Origin: Labilithrix sp.
Lineage (GTDB): Bacteria; Myxococcota_A; Polyangia; Polyangiales; Polyangiaceae
NCBI GenBank assembly: GCA_019637175.1
Contig: JAHBWD010000019.1
Location: 1-64,000 of the forward strand
Reading direction: 5' to 3'
DNA: 64,000 nucleotides
How positions within the stretch are numbered: the first letter of the stretch is position 1; every line of letters begins with the position of its first letter. Below the pieces are notes generated by a model. That model worked only from the letters and a program-made list of their open reading frames with translations, was not told where the DNA came from and did not search any database. Positions 16,363 to 26,009 of the stretch are shown one piece after another. A program made the translations under genes and the position numbers.

Positions 16363-17367
16363 CTACTTGACGGCGCAGGCGCTCGCGCTGGCCGCCGAGG
16401 TGCCCGCCGCGTGGGCCATGCACTCGTTGCCGTACGTGTTGCCGTCGCAGCCGCAGACGGGCGCGTAGATCTTGTTGCAGACGTCGGGCTTGTAGCTGCA
16501 CTTGCCCGTCGCGTCGGCCCAGCCGCAAATGCCGGACGGCGCCCACTTGCAGAACTGATCCAAGTTGCACGTGTCGCCGGCGCGGGCTCCGCAGACCTTG
16601 CCCTCGCTGCGCGTGACGCGGAGGTAAAACTCCGAGGCGACCGCCCTCGGGCCGCACATCGAGCCGGGCACGCACTTCGGGAGCTGGATGCCGCCGGCGA
16701 TGAGCACGCCGTCCTTGCCGCCGATCGCGGTCTGCGCGCGGTCGAGCGCTCTGGGATCCGCGGGCGTCGCCGTCTGATCGAGGACGACCTCGATGAGGTT
16801 GTGCTCGTCCTTGCCGTTGAGCGCGTACGCGGAGGTCGACGGGCACGGCGCCGTGATGCACACGATGCCGTTGGCGGCCGTGCGATAGAACGTGCCGTCG
16901 GGCGTCGAGCCGGTGGCGCCGACCCAGCCCTCGTTCGCCTTGAGCGTGCCGAGCACGACGCCGTTCCACGTCTTCTTGTAGGTCTTCGCCTTGACGAGCG
17001 CCTTGCCGCTCTCGACGGCGGCGCGGAGCTCCTGCTCTTCGCGCGCGGAGAGGCCGATGCCCGTCAGCTTGATCGACTCGACGTAGCACTCGCTCTGCCG
17101 GACGCCGTTCGCGCAGAGCGTCTTCGCCTCGTTGACGCGCTTGACGAAGAAGCCGCCGCAGAGGGGCGAGACACATCGACGCGCGTCGCGGCGCGTGACG
17201 ATGAAGTAGCCGAAGTTCGACGGGCCGCCGGAGAGGGCGTCTTCGGAGGTGTCGACCACCTCCGTCTCCTCGTCATCCGTCGTCGCGTCGGTGTCGGCGG
17301 CGCAGCCGACCGACCCGAGGGAGAGAAGCGAAGCCGAGAAGAGGAGCGAAGCGAGCTTGAGGTTCAT
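16363..17367 (-). CDS. Lipoprotein with DUF6748-like region and C-terminal Kazal domain
   Basis: Starting at the ATG at 17367, 334 residues. The signal peptide ends in lipobox SVGC (Cys near residue 22), followed by an acidic spacer. Residues about 50-240 include 'YFIVTRRDARRCVSPLCGG', a pattern I associate with DUF6748 proteins of myxobacteria. Residues about 300-330 are a Kazal-type motif, 'VCNKIYAPVCGCDGNTYGN' with the following Cys. Kazal domains inhibit serine proteases, so an anti-protease or surface-decoration role in a predatory or soil lifestyle is possible but unproven. Confidence 0.8.
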   Translation of the reverse strand: MNLKLASLLFSASLLSLGSVGCAADTDATTDDEETEVVDTSEDALSGGPSNFGYFIVTRRDARRCVSPLCGGFFVKRVNEAKTLCANGVRQSECYVESIKLTGIGLSAREEQELRAAVESGKALVKAKTYKKTWNGVVLGTLKANEGWVGATGSTPDGTFYRTAANGIVCITAPCPSTSAYALNGKDEHNLIEVVLDQTATPADPRALDRAQTAIGGKDGVLIAGGIQLPKCVPGSMCGPRAVASEFYLRVTRSEGKVCGARAGDTCNLDQFCKWAPSGICGWADATGKCSYKPDVCNKIYAPVCGCDGNTYGNECMAHAAGTSAASASACAVK

Positions 17368-17446
17368 GAGGGGCGTGCATGTACCACCATGTGTTCCAGT
17401 TGCAAGACACTTTTCCACTCGAGCGCGGCCGCTATCATGGTGGGGT

Positions 17447-18286
17447 ATGCGCGCGGCATTCATGGGAATTTTGCTCGCGGGCTGCGCCGCGGCGGCCCCG
17501 GCGGGGCCCCTCGGGCCTCGAGAAACGGGCCGTCCCGATGCACCGGCGCCGCACCAAGCGCCCCAACCATCCCAAGCCCCCGAACAGCAAGCGCCCGAAC
17601 AGCCAGAGCTCGAGGCGGTCGAGCCGATCGCCCCCACGCGCCCCGCGCGACGCCCGGGCGCGTACGCCAACGACGATCCCGACGACGATCTCGTCGTCGG
17701 CCCGCCCGACGCGTTCGCGTCGTGCGAGACCGATCTCGCGGCCGCGGGCGTGAAGTTTCGTCCGGCGTCGCTGCCGGTCCACACGCCGCCGCGCTCGAAG
17801 ATCGCTTGCGGCGCGCCGCAGGTCGTCGTGTACGTCCGCGGACCGGGCGACATCGCCTACAACGTCGCGCCCGTCGTGACGTGCACGATGGCGCTCGCGC
17901 TCGCGTCGTTCGAGAAGATCGTCCAGGCCGAGGCACGCGCGAAATTCAACTCACCGGTCGCGCGGATCGATCAGCTCGGGACCTACAGCTGCCGGGAGAT
18001 GGCGCGCTACCCCGGATGGGTGAGCGAGCACAGCTACGCCAACGCGATCGACATCGGCGCGTTCGTCCTCAAGAGCGGCAAGACGGTCGAAGTGCTCCGC
18101 GACTTCGATCGCGGCGACGCTCCGCCGGCCAAGCCCGCCGGCGCCTTCCTCCGCGCCGTCTCACAGCGCGCCAACGACGAAGACGTCTTCTCCCACGTGC
18201 TCACGCCGTTCTTCGACGCCGCGCACCACAATCACTTCCACCTGGATCTATCGCGCTATCGCGCCGACGGGACCCGGCCGCGGTAG
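17447..18286 (+). CDS. Extensin-like (peptidase M15-type) secreted protein
   Basis: A 279-residue protein from the ATG at 17447, which follows a GGTGGGG ribosome-binding site. It has a signal peptide with a possible lipobox (LLAGC), a long Pro/Gln/Glu linker to about residue 90, then an extensin-like C-terminal domain: 'CREMARYPGWVSEHSYANA' followed by 'IDIGAF' supplies the His and Asp zinc ligands, and 'DAAHHNHFHLDL' the second His set. This domain is related to D-Ala-D-Ala carboxypeptidases (DD-peptidase/VanY fold), so it probably trims cell-wall peptides at the envelope. Confidence 0.85.
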   Translation: MRAAFMGILLAGCAAAAPAGPLGPRETGRPDAPAPHQAPQPSQAPEQQAPEQPELEAVEPIAPTRPARRPGAYANDDPDDDLVVGPPDAFASCETDLAAAGVKFRPASLPVHTPPRSKIACGAPQVVVYVRGPGDIAYNVAPVVTCTMALALASFEKIVQAEARAKFNSPVARIDQLGTYSCREMARYPGWVSEHSYANAIDIGAFVLKSGKTVEVLRDFDRGDAPPAKPAGAFLRAVSQRANDEDVFSHVLTPFFDAAHHNHFHLDLSRYRADGTRPR

Positions 18287-18289
18287 CGC

Positions 18290-18319
18290 GCGGGTTGCGC
18301 GAGCGACTGCGCAACTCGC
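18290..18319 (+). terminator. Long hairpin after the extensin-like gene
   Basis: Four bases after the stop, an 11-bp arm at 18290-18300 pairs with 18309-18319 with one mismatch and an 8-base loop (core GTTGCGC/GCGCAAC). It is the best-formed terminator-like hairpin in this part of the window, though without a T-run. Confidence 0.45.
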
Positions 18320-18352
18320 GCATGGCCGCGCGCGCCGAGCCGCCTCGGCGCC

Positions 18353-18631
18353 GTGGAACGCATCTTGGAGCACACGGAGATCATGCACGCGCCGAACCTC
18401 CAGCCGCTCGCCCTGCCGTTTCCGATCCCGGAGGCGCCGCCGCCGTCGCCGGCGCGCTCGTTCCCTTTCCCGCCGCCGATCGATCTGCGCCAGGCGTCGA
18501 CCGCTCGAACGCGCGTGCTCTGGACCGTGCCCCACTGGCTGCCGCGCCCGGTCGAAGGCGCCGCCTACTTCCTCGTCGGCGCGACCCTCGGCTGTCTGTT
18601 CGCGTCTCTCGTCGTCACGATCGTGACGTGA
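18353..18631 (+). CDS. Small single-pass membrane protein
   Basis: 92 residues from a GTG at 18353; an ATG at 18383 is an alternative start. Residues 20-45 are Pro-rich, and a transmembrane helix lies near residues 68-90 at the C-terminus, suggesting a tail-anchored protein. No family is recognised. Possible but not certain gene. Confidence 0.45.
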   Translation: MERILEHTEIMHAPNLQPLALPFPIPEAPPPSPARSFPFPPPIDLRQASTARTRVLWTVPHWLPRPVEGAAYFLVGATLGCLFASLVVTIVT

Positions 18632-18639
18632 TCGCGCCC

Positions 18640-19395
18640 TCAGCGGCCGAAGCGGAGGATGATGCCGAGCCAGCCGCGCGCGAGGTAGAGCAGGTTGATC
18701 GACGCGTAGATCCAGAAGAGCACGTCGAAGCGCCCCGCGAGCGCGAAGATCCAGATGTGGCTCGGATAGTGGTTCAAGAAGCGGAGGAACGAAGTGACGA
18801 GGTGCGCGACGAGACCGACGATCGACTTCGGCTTGTCGTGCTGCACCGTCTCGTAGTGGGCCTCGACCGTCGACGCGCGCCCGCTCACCTCCGGCCGGCG
18901 CACGAAGTTCGTGAGCGACGTCGCCGACGCGAGGATGACGGTTCCCGCGATGCCCGCGTACAGAAAGCCGACGTGCCCCGACGGCCACGTCTGGAGATCG
19001 ATCCCGAAGCCGCCCGTGCGAAAGAGGCGGATCGCGAGGAACGCCACGAGCAGCACGGCCTTCAGCTCGTCGGTGAAGAAGTCGAAGAGGTGGCCCTCCT
19101 TCGACGCGATCTTCTTGAACCGCGCGAGCATCCCGTCGACGCAGTCGAAGCAGTAGCTCACCTCGAGCACGGCGACGGCGACGAGCCCTCCCTCGTACGT
19201 CGGCAGCGCCGCGAGGAGCACCGCCGCGACGACGAAGATCGCGAGGTTCAGGATCGTGATCTGGTTCGGCGTGATCTTCGTCTTGGCGAGGATCGCGACG
19301 ACGGCGGCCGCGATCGGCCGCATCATGTAGACGTTGAAGAGGAGGTCGTGCTTCTTCCTCGTCGCGACGTAGACTTCCCTGGCCTTACCGAGCAT
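18640..19395 (-). CDS. CDP-alcohol phosphatidyltransferase family protein
   Basis: 251 residues, integral membrane with about five helices. The family signature D-G-x2-A-R-x8-G-x3-D-x3-D is complete: D84, D87-G88, A91-R92, G101, D105, D109. Such enzymes join a CDP-activated lipid or sugar alcohol to an alcohol acceptor at the inner membrane in phospholipid or inositol-phosphate synthesis. Which alcohol is used cannot be told. It lies 24 bp upstream of the polysaccharide deacetylase gene's stop but has no clear pathway link to it. Confidence 0.92.
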   Translation of the reverse strand: MLGKAREVYVATRKKHDLLFNVYMMRPIAAAVVAILAKTKITPNQITILNLAIFVVAAVLLAALPTYEGGLVAVAVLEVSYCFDCVDGMLARFKKIASKEGHLFDFFTDELKAVLLVAFLAIRLFRTGGFGIDLQTWPSGHVGFLYAGIAGTVILASATSLTNFVRRPEVSGRASTVEAHYETVQHDKPKSIVGLVAHLVTSFLRFLNHYPSHIWIFALAGRFDVLFWIYASINLLYLARGWLGIILRFGR

Positions 19396-19419
19396 CCGAC
19401 GAGCGGCAGCCTACTACGA

Positions 19420-20400
19420 TCAGAGCGGGAACTTGCCTCCCGTGCACCGCGGATCGTTCGCGCCCGACGAAGAGGTCCACTCTCCCGCTTCGCAGCGGTG
19501 CCACTTCTGATCGGAGCGCGACTGCACGCACGCGTTCTCCGGCACCGAACGGCCGAGCGTCGCGCTCGAGCAACCGCCGGCCGAAGGCGTCTCGCCGACC
19601 GCGCCGAGCGCGCGCTTGACCGCCGGGACCTGATCGCACTGCACGAAGCGATATCCCTCGGCCTTCAAGACCGGCAGGATGTTCTTCATCATGTCCACGG
19701 TCTTGCCGTGGACGTCGTGCATGAGGACGATGCCGCGCTTCTTGTTGCGGATCTCGTTGAGGTAGAGGTCGCCGCAGCGCTGCACGCTGACGCCCTTGCC
19801 CCAGCAGTCCCAGTCGGCCGCGGCCGTGGAGGTCAGCGCGCCGCCGACGTCCCAGAAGACGCTGCCGACGTACTTCTTCATCGACGAGCCGTTGATGGCG
19901 CGCGCGGTGCTGCCGTTCCACGCGCCGAAGGGCGCGCGAACGAGGAAGGGTCCTTGCGGCTGGGCGGCGACGATGATCGCGTCGGTGTCGGCGACCTCCT
20001 TGACGATCGTGCCGCTCGACTGCCGCGTGAGCTGGAGGTGATTGTGCGTGTGGTTCGCGAGGAGATGTCCGCGGCCGATGATGGCGTCGATGGCCGCCTG
20101 ACGGCCGGGGACGTTCTTGCCGTTGATGAAGAACGTGGCCTTGACGCCCTCGGCGCCGAGGAAGTCCGCGAGCTCCTTCGTCCGCGGGCCGGGGCCGTCG
20201 TCGAACGTGAGGTTGATCGTCTTGTCGGCCAGCTCGTTGCCCATGAGCTGCCGCTCGCTGACGATGGCGTCTTCGCTCGTCCCGTCGCCGTCGTCGGCGA
20301 CGAGCTCCTCGTCGTCGACGGCGTCGGCCGCGCAACCAGTGAGCGCGCCACACGCGATGACGGATGATGCGAGCAGGAACGCGGCGATACGAGCAGACAT
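19420..20400 (-). CDS. Polysaccharide deacetylase (NodB-type) lipoprotein
   Basis: 326 residues from the ATG at 20400, preferred because it begins the signal peptide; lipobox LTGC at residue 23. An acidic spacer is followed by the NodB domain: TFDDGP (D67, D68), H117-x3-H121 as metal ligands, R155-A-P-F-G, a 'WDVGG' strand and 'IVLMHDVHGKT' with the catalytic His. It should remove N- or O-acetyl groups from a cell-wall or extracellular glycan. The last 60 residues are Cys-containing and may form a separate small disulfide domain. Confidence 0.92.
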   Translation of the reverse strand: MSARIAAFLLASSVIACGALTGCAADAVDDEELVADDGDGTSEDAIVSERQLMGNELADKTINLTFDDGPGPRTKELADFLGAEGVKATFFINGKNVPGRQAAIDAIIGRGHLLANHTHNHLQLTRQSSGTIVKEVADTDAIIVAAQPQGPFLVRAPFGAWNGSTARAINGSSMKKYVGSVFWDVGGALTSTAAADWDCWGKGVSVQRCGDLYLNEIRNKKRGIVLMHDVHGKTVDMMKNILPVLKAEGYRFVQCDQVPAVKRALGAVGETPSAGGCSSATLGRSVPENACVQSRSDQKWHRCEAGEWTSSSGANDPRCTGGKFPL

Positions 20401-20452
20401 CGTGGACCTCCGAGCAGAGCTTCCACGACGCACGTGCACACATCAGACCACC

Positions 20453-20469
20453 TAGACCGACCTGTAGAC
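20453..20469. promoter_or_regulatory. TAGACC-type motif, candidate TetR operator
   Basis: TAGACCGACCTGTAGAC lies in the 190-bp divergent region upstream of the Old Yellow Enzyme/TetR pair. TAGACC half-sites are typical of operators of TetR regulators of the NemR/LmrA type, which often control such reductases. The palindrome here is imperfect. Confidence 0.3.
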
Positions 20470-20567
20470 GGCCACGAAATCACGCGTCTTTTGCCGAACG
20501 CCCACCCAGCGACGGTGAGCGATCGCCGTCGACTTCAGGATCGCGCGCGATCCGTCCTTGCGCTAAG

Positions 20568-20583
20568 TAGACCAGTCGTCATA
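20568..20583. promoter_or_regulatory. Imperfect TAGAC...GTC(a)TA palindrome before the reductase gene
   Basis: TAGACCAGTCGTCATA ends seven bases before the ATG at 20591. TAGAC pairs with GTC-TA apart from one extra base. A repressor bound here would block the start region of the operon. The downstream TetR gene is the natural candidate repressor. Confidence 0.4.
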
Positions 20584-20590
20584 GTGACGC

Positions 20591-21876
<1,286 letters not shown>

Positions 21877-21880
<4 letters not shown>

Positions 21881-22470
21881 AGGCCACCGCTGTTCGCCAC
21901 GGCGCGCCGTCGCGCGAACGGATGATCGAAGCGACGGGCGAGCTGCTCCAGAAGCAGGGCTATGCCGGCACGGGACTCGCCGAGATCCTCGCCGTGAGCG
22001 GCGCGCCGCGCGGCTCGCTCTACTTCCATTTTCCCGGCGGCAAGGAGGAGCTCGCGTGCGCGGCGCTCCGCGCGAGCGGCGAGTCGTGGAAGCGCCGGAT
22101 CGAAGCGCTCACCGACGCGGTCGACGATCCGCTCGAGGCGCTCGACGCCGTGTGCAAGATGCTCGGCGACGAGCTCGAAGCCTCGGGCTGGGAGATCGGC
22201 TGCCCCATCGCGACCGTCGCCCTCGAGGCCGCGGCGGGATCCGAAGCGATCCGCGAGACGTGCGCCGATCACTTCGCCGGCTGGGAAGCCCTCGTCGTCG
22301 ATCGGCTCGTCGCGCGCGGCATGGCCCACGCGCTCGCGACGACGGTGGCCACGCTCACGGTCGCGGCGATCGAAGGCGCGCTCATGCTCGCGCGCGTGCA
22401 TCGATCGCGCGCGCCGCTCGATCGCGTCGCGCGGGCGCTGCGCGCGCAGCTCGCCGCTCGAACGGCGTGA
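21877..22470 (+). CDS. TetR/AcrR-family repressor
   Basis: 197 residues; the ATG at 21877 overlaps the reductase stop by four bases. The helix-turn-helix is 'GLAEILAVSGAPRGSLYFHF' near residues 35-55, and the C-terminal ligand domain includes 'GCPIATVALEAA', characteristic of the YxaF/LmrA/NemR-like subgroup. It probably represses the upstream reductase gene and responds to electrophiles handled by that enzyme, by analogy with nemRA. This is inferred from position and family. Confidence 0.92.
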
Positions 22471-22551
22471 TCAGCGAAGCCGCGAGGCAATTCGGACAAT
22501 GGACCTCGGCGCGCGTCTGCGCGCCGCGTCCGAGGCAGCGGAGCGCGGCGC

Positions 22552-22740
22552 TCAGGCCGCGTCGTCGGGAGGCGTCCACGGATCGCGCAGCGTCTCCGGC
22601 TCCTCTTCGTCGTCGTCGCCGACGCGCTCGCTCTCCGGACCTCCCGGTCCCGGATCCTCCGGGCGAGGGCGCGGCCCTTCCTGCGGGTCTCCATCGTCTT
22701 GCGGATAGCGGTTGAGCAAGATGAGGTAGGTCAGGTCCAT
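22552..22740 (-). CDS. Small acidic Pro-rich protein
   Basis: 62 residues, beginning 'MDLTYLILLNRYPQ' and then Pro/Glu/Asp-rich to the end. A GAGGTG ribosome-binding site lies seven bases before the ATG at 22740, and the start overlaps the end of the upstream hydrolase gene by ten bases, which supports coupled translation. No family is recognised. Confidence 0.55.
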   Translation of the reverse strand: MDLTYLILLNRYPQDDGDPQEGPRPRPEDPGPGGPESERVGDDDEEEPETLRDPWTPPDDAA

Positions 22741-23639
22741 CGTTTCACCTCGTGCGCGCGCCAGCGGCGACTGTTCGAGCCATGGCCGCCGCGGCGCGGA
22801 GCCTTCGGCCCCTGCCCCTTCGGGGCCCCGCCTCGTCGACCCCCGGGAATGAGGCGCAGCTGCGGGCGGACCGCCAGCGACCGCCAGAACGCCGAGAGCA
22901 CGGCGGCGGTCTCGACGGGGTGCGTCCGATGGGCGATCGCCCCGGCGCCCGGGATCGGCTGCCGCGTGTAGCGCGGGTGGCGCGCCACGATCGCGTCCAC
23001 GCGCGCCGCGGCGTCGGCCGCGCCCTCGCCGTGCGCGAAGAGCACCGGCGACGCGAGATCGTCGTAGACCTCGCCCGTGATCCACGGATCGGCGATCGCC
23101 GTCGAGGTCGCCCCGAGCGCGCCGAGCACGCGCGCGGCGAAGGCATGCGCGCCGTGCCCCATCGAGCGAGCCAACGCGGCCATCCGACCGAAGCCGGTCG
23201 GCGCGACGATGGAGAGAGAGCGAACGACCCGCGTCGTCCGCTGCACCGCGCGCGCGGCGATCTCGGCGCCGAGCCCGACGGCGACGACGTCGACGGTCGC
23301 GCCGTAACGACGCGACACGTCGGCGAGGATCTCTTCCAGCGCGCGCACGTAGGGCTCGCGCTCCCACGGCGCCTTCGGCTTCATCGAGTAGCCGAAGCCC
23401 GGGAGGTCCAGCGCCACGACCGCGCGCTCGCGCCGGATCGCGTCGAAGAGCGCGCCGACGTCGAGCGCCCCCGCGCCGGGCTCGAGGTCGTGCACGAGCA
23501 CGACGGGCAACCCCGAGGCGGTGTCGTCTTCGTAGTAGCTGACGTCGCGCGTGGCTTCCGTCACGAGGATGCGCCGCGGCGCCGCGATCGCGTAGGGCCG
23601 CTCGAACAGATGACGTTGCAGGGGCAGCATCGTCCGCAT
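22731..23639 (-). CDS. Alpha/beta-hydrolase-fold protein lacking the catalytic serine
   Basis: 302 residues with clear alpha/beta-hydrolase layout: strand 'PVVLVHDLEPG', 'VVALDLPGFGYSMKP' and 'VDVVAVGLGAEIAARAV' at the nucleophile elbow, and 'IAHRTHP' near the catalytic His. At the elbow the usual G-x-S-x-G is replaced by A-V-G-L-G, so Gly stands where Ser should be, and the oxyanion 'HG' is 'HD'. It is probably a non-catalytic or repurposed member, perhaps a binding protein. The tail after residue 260 is Arg/Gly-rich. It precedes the small acidic-protein gene. Confidence 0.8.
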   Translation of the reverse strand: MRTMLPLQRHLFERPYAIAAPRRILVTEATRDVSYYEDDTASGLPVVLVHDLEPGAGALDVGALFDAIRRERAVVALDLPGFGYSMKPKAPWEREPYVRALEEILADVSRRYGATVDVVAVGLGAEIAARAVQRTTRVVRSLSIVAPTGFGRMAALARSMGHGAHAFAARVLGALGATSTAIADPWITGEVYDDLASPVLFAHGEGAADAAARVDAIVARHPRYTRQPIPGAGAIAHRTHPVETAAVLSAFWRSLAVRPQLRLIPGGRRGGAPKGQGPKAPRRGGHGSNSRRWRAHEVKRWT

Positions 23640-23806
23640 TTACGAGCAAGCGCCGTTCCCGCTCGGCACGGCCGGCGAAGGTCGAGCGCACGCGCGCGTG
23701 ACGGTGCGGCCGCGTGCGGCGTGCACCGTGCGCGCGCACGCGCTCGAGCTCCGAAGCGGCGTCGCCTCATCCGGGCAGAACGCCTCGTGGAGGAGCGCTC
23801 GAATCG

Positions 23807-24226
23807 CTACCAGTACCAGGCGGGCGGCTCCCGCCGCGCGACGCCGCGCGCCGCGACGTCGACGCGCACGCGCGCGATGACGGCGGGGCTCGCTGAAGAG
23901 GCCGACACGAGCCGCAGCTCGTACGTTCCCTCTTCGTGCGCAGAGACCGTCGCCTCCTCGGCGCCTTCGTCGATCGCGACGCGCTCGCCGACGAAACCCT
24001 CCGTGCTGCCGATGGGAACGAGCGTGAGCCACAGGGGGCGCGCGTTGCTCTTCACCGGCGCGTCGAAATGGACGAGGACGTGATCGCCGGCCGAGAGGCG
24101 TGTCGTCTCGACCCGCATGCGAGGCGCTTCGCCACCACGCGCGCCGACGGAGGCGGCCACGACGGCGCCGGCGAGGAGCGCCGCCCAGACGGCGCGCGCG
24201 GTGATACGACTCGCGATGCCCGTCAC
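23807..24226 (-). CDS. Small exported beta-rich protein
   Basis: 139 residues from a GTG at 24226 that overlaps the lgt stop by four bases (GTGA). An N-terminal hydrophobic segment at residues about 12-30 is a signal peptide or anchor. The rest is beta-rich, with an Ig-like strand pattern ending 'EEGTYELRLVS' and 'VIARVRVDV'. No enzyme motif is seen. Coupling to lgt suggests an envelope protein, but the role is unknown. Confidence 0.65.
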   Translation of the reverse strand: MTGIASRITARAVWAALLAGAVVAASVGARGGEAPRMRVETTRLSAGDHVLVHFDAPVKSNARPLWLTLVPIGSTEGFVGERVAIDEGAEEATVSAHEEGTYELRLVSASSASPAVIARVRVDVAARGVARREPPAWYW

Positions 24227-25155
24227 GACGCGGTGACGGGTAGCACGCGACGTGCCTGCCTCCAGTGGATCAAGGCCGCCGCCGCGAGGAGCCCCACCCC
24301 GATCAACTGCGACGTGGACAGGCCGGCGGCGCCGCCGCGCGCATCGCGCCGCAGGATCTCGATGACGAAGCGGGCGATCGCGTAGAGCGCGAGCGAGCCG
24401 GCGAACACTTGGCCGTCGTATCGCTTGCGCGGGAGGAGCCAGAACAAACAGAACGCCGCGATCGCGAGCGAAGCGGCCGATTCGTAGATCTGTGTAGGAT
24501 GCACAGGATGGCTCCAGTGCCGCACGCTCTCGAGCAAGTGTGACTTGCCCTGCTCCTCGGACGCAGGGCTGCCGGGCGGAAACGAGAGGCCCCAGGGGAG
24601 GCTCGTCGGCGCGCCGAAGCAGCAGCCGGCGAGCAGGCACCCAAGGCGGCCGAAGGCGAGCCCCATCGGGATCGCGAAGCCGGCCATGTCGGCGGCCTTG
24701 AAGAACGGGAATCGATCGCGACGGAGGAGCACGACGGCCGCGGCGGTCGCCCCGAAGAAGCCTCCGTAGTAGGTCAGGCCGCCGGCCCAGAACTTCGCCC
24801 AGGCGAAGCAGTCTTGGTTCTGCGGGTGACACACGTTGCGCGCCGCGTCCCAAACGCCGCCGTAGACCTTCGACTCGCACTCGCCGCGGCCGAGGGGCCA
24901 GTCGACCTTCGACGGATCGGTGCAGAGGTGGACGTAGTCCCAGAAGTAGCCGTCGGCGAAGACGTGCAACAGGCGCGAGCCGGCGACGCCCGCGAGGAGC
25001 ATCGCGAGGCCGAGATCGACGATGACGTCCGGATCGAGGCCGATGCGCTTGGCCCACAGGACGCCGAGCGCCGTCGCGAAGAGGAACCCCGAGAGCAGGA
25101 GCACGAAGTACGACGGGAACCCCACGTCGAAGAGGCGGAAGAGCTCGGGTCGCAT
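24223..25155 (-). CDS. lgt: Prolipoprotein diacylglyceryl transferase
   Basis: 310 residues, polytopic inner-membrane enzyme. It transfers diacylglycerol from phosphatidylglycerol to the lipobox cysteine of prolipoproteins, the first step of lipoprotein maturation and relevant to the many lipoproteins in this window. Diagnostic segments are 'GGLTYYGGFFGA', 'FGRLGCLLAGCCFG' (the variant of the Lgt signature with Cys residues seen in delta-proteobacteria) and 'HPTQIYES'. A periplasmic loop at about residues 75-115 is longer than usual and has several Cys. It is coupled to the downstream exported protein gene. Confidence 0.95.
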   Translation of the reverse strand: MRPELFRLFDVGFPSYFVLLLSGFLFATALGVLWAKRIGLDPDVIVDLGLAMLLAGVAGSRLLHVFADGYFWDYVHLCTDPSKVDWPLGRGECESKVYGGVWDAARNVCHPQNQDCFAWAKFWAGGLTYYGGFFGATAAAVVLLRRDRFPFFKAADMAGFAIPMGLAFGRLGCLLAGCCFGAPTSLPWGLSFPPGSPASEEQGKSHLLESVRHWSHPVHPTQIYESAASLAIAAFCLFWLLPRKRYDGQVFAGSLALYAIARFVIEILRRDARGGAAGLSTSQLIGVGLLAAAALIHWRQARRVLPVTAS

Positions 25156-25229
25156 CGGCGGCTCGACCCATACTAGTCGACGCTGTCGCCTCGCGTCGTC
25201 ATGCTGTTGAGGCCTCGCGGCCGAGCTTC

Positions 25230-26009
25230 ATGGAACGACCTCTGATCCGCACGCGCGCCGTCAAGTACCTCGGGCCGCTCCCGCGCGGCAGCTCGCGTCC
25301 CGTGCGCGTCGAGGCCGACGACGGCGGCATCTACGTCCTCAAGACCCGGAGCGCGGGCCAGGGCGTCAAGACGCTCGTCGCCGAGGTGATCGCGACCGGG
25401 CTCGCGCGCGCGATCGGGCTGCTCGCGCCCGACCTCGCGATCGTCGACTTCGATCCCGCGCTCGCGCAGGGCGAGATCGACGGCGAGCTCCGCGAGTCGC
25501 TCGCGCGGAGCCCCGGCGACAACCTCGGGATCGACTGGCTGCCCGGCGCGCGCCTCGTCGATCCGCGCATCGACGCCGACATCCGCCGCGCGCCCGCCTC
25601 GCTCATCGTTTGGCTCGACGCGCTCATCCAGAACGTCGACCGGACGCCGAAGAACCCGAACCTGCTCTCGTGGCACAGGCGCATCTGGGTCTTCGATCAC
25701 GGCGTCGCCTTCCCCTTTCACTTCGGCGACGACGATCCGCGCGCGGCGGCGCGCGAGCGGTGCCCGGACCTCGAGGGCCACGTGCTGCTCGGCGCGGCCG
25801 GCGATCTCGAGGAGGCCGACGCCGCCGCGCGGCGGCGCCTCGAGGGCGCGCTCGAGCGGATCGTCGGCGCCGTCCCCGAGGCCTGGATCGACGCGGCGTC
25901 GCCGCCGACGCCGCGCGCCGCGTACGTCGCATACCTCGAGGAGCGCCTCGCGCGATCGAGCGAATTCGTGCGCGAGCTCGGCGCCGCACGCGGTAACCTG
26001 CGCGCATGA
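25230..26009 (+). CDS. HipA-like kinase-fold protein
   Basis: 259 residues. N-terminal 'VRVEADDGGIYVLKTRS' fits a nucleotide-binding lobe with a Lys. 'LIVWLDALIQNVDRTPKNPN' supplies the N-x-D-R catalytic segment, and 'IWVFDHG' the metal-binding Asp, as in HipA-like kinases. It lacks the HipA N-terminal subdomain and has no antitoxin partner, so a toxin role is doubtful. Its stop overlaps the start of the phosphorylase gene (ATGA), implying co-expression with nucleoside salvage. Confidence 0.8.
   Translation: MERPLIRTRAVKYLGPLPRGSSRPVRVEADDGGIYVLKTRSAGQGVKTLVAEVIATGLARAIGLLAPDLAIVDFDPALAQGEIDGELRESLARSPGDNLGIDWLPGARLVDPRIDADIRRAPASLIVWLDALIQNVDRTPKNPNLLSWHRRIWVFDHGVAFPFHFGDDDPRAAARERCPDLEGHVLLGAAGDLEEADAAARRRLEGALERIVGAVPEAWIDAASPPTPRAAYVAYLEERLARSSEFVRELGAARGNLRA

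Noticed and set aside
15361..20367. A plus-strand open frame of more than 1600 codons spanning several genes
   Set aside because: It runs through genes of both strands, is Arg-rich and domain-free, and its length comes from a lack of AT-containing stop codons in GC-rich DNA.
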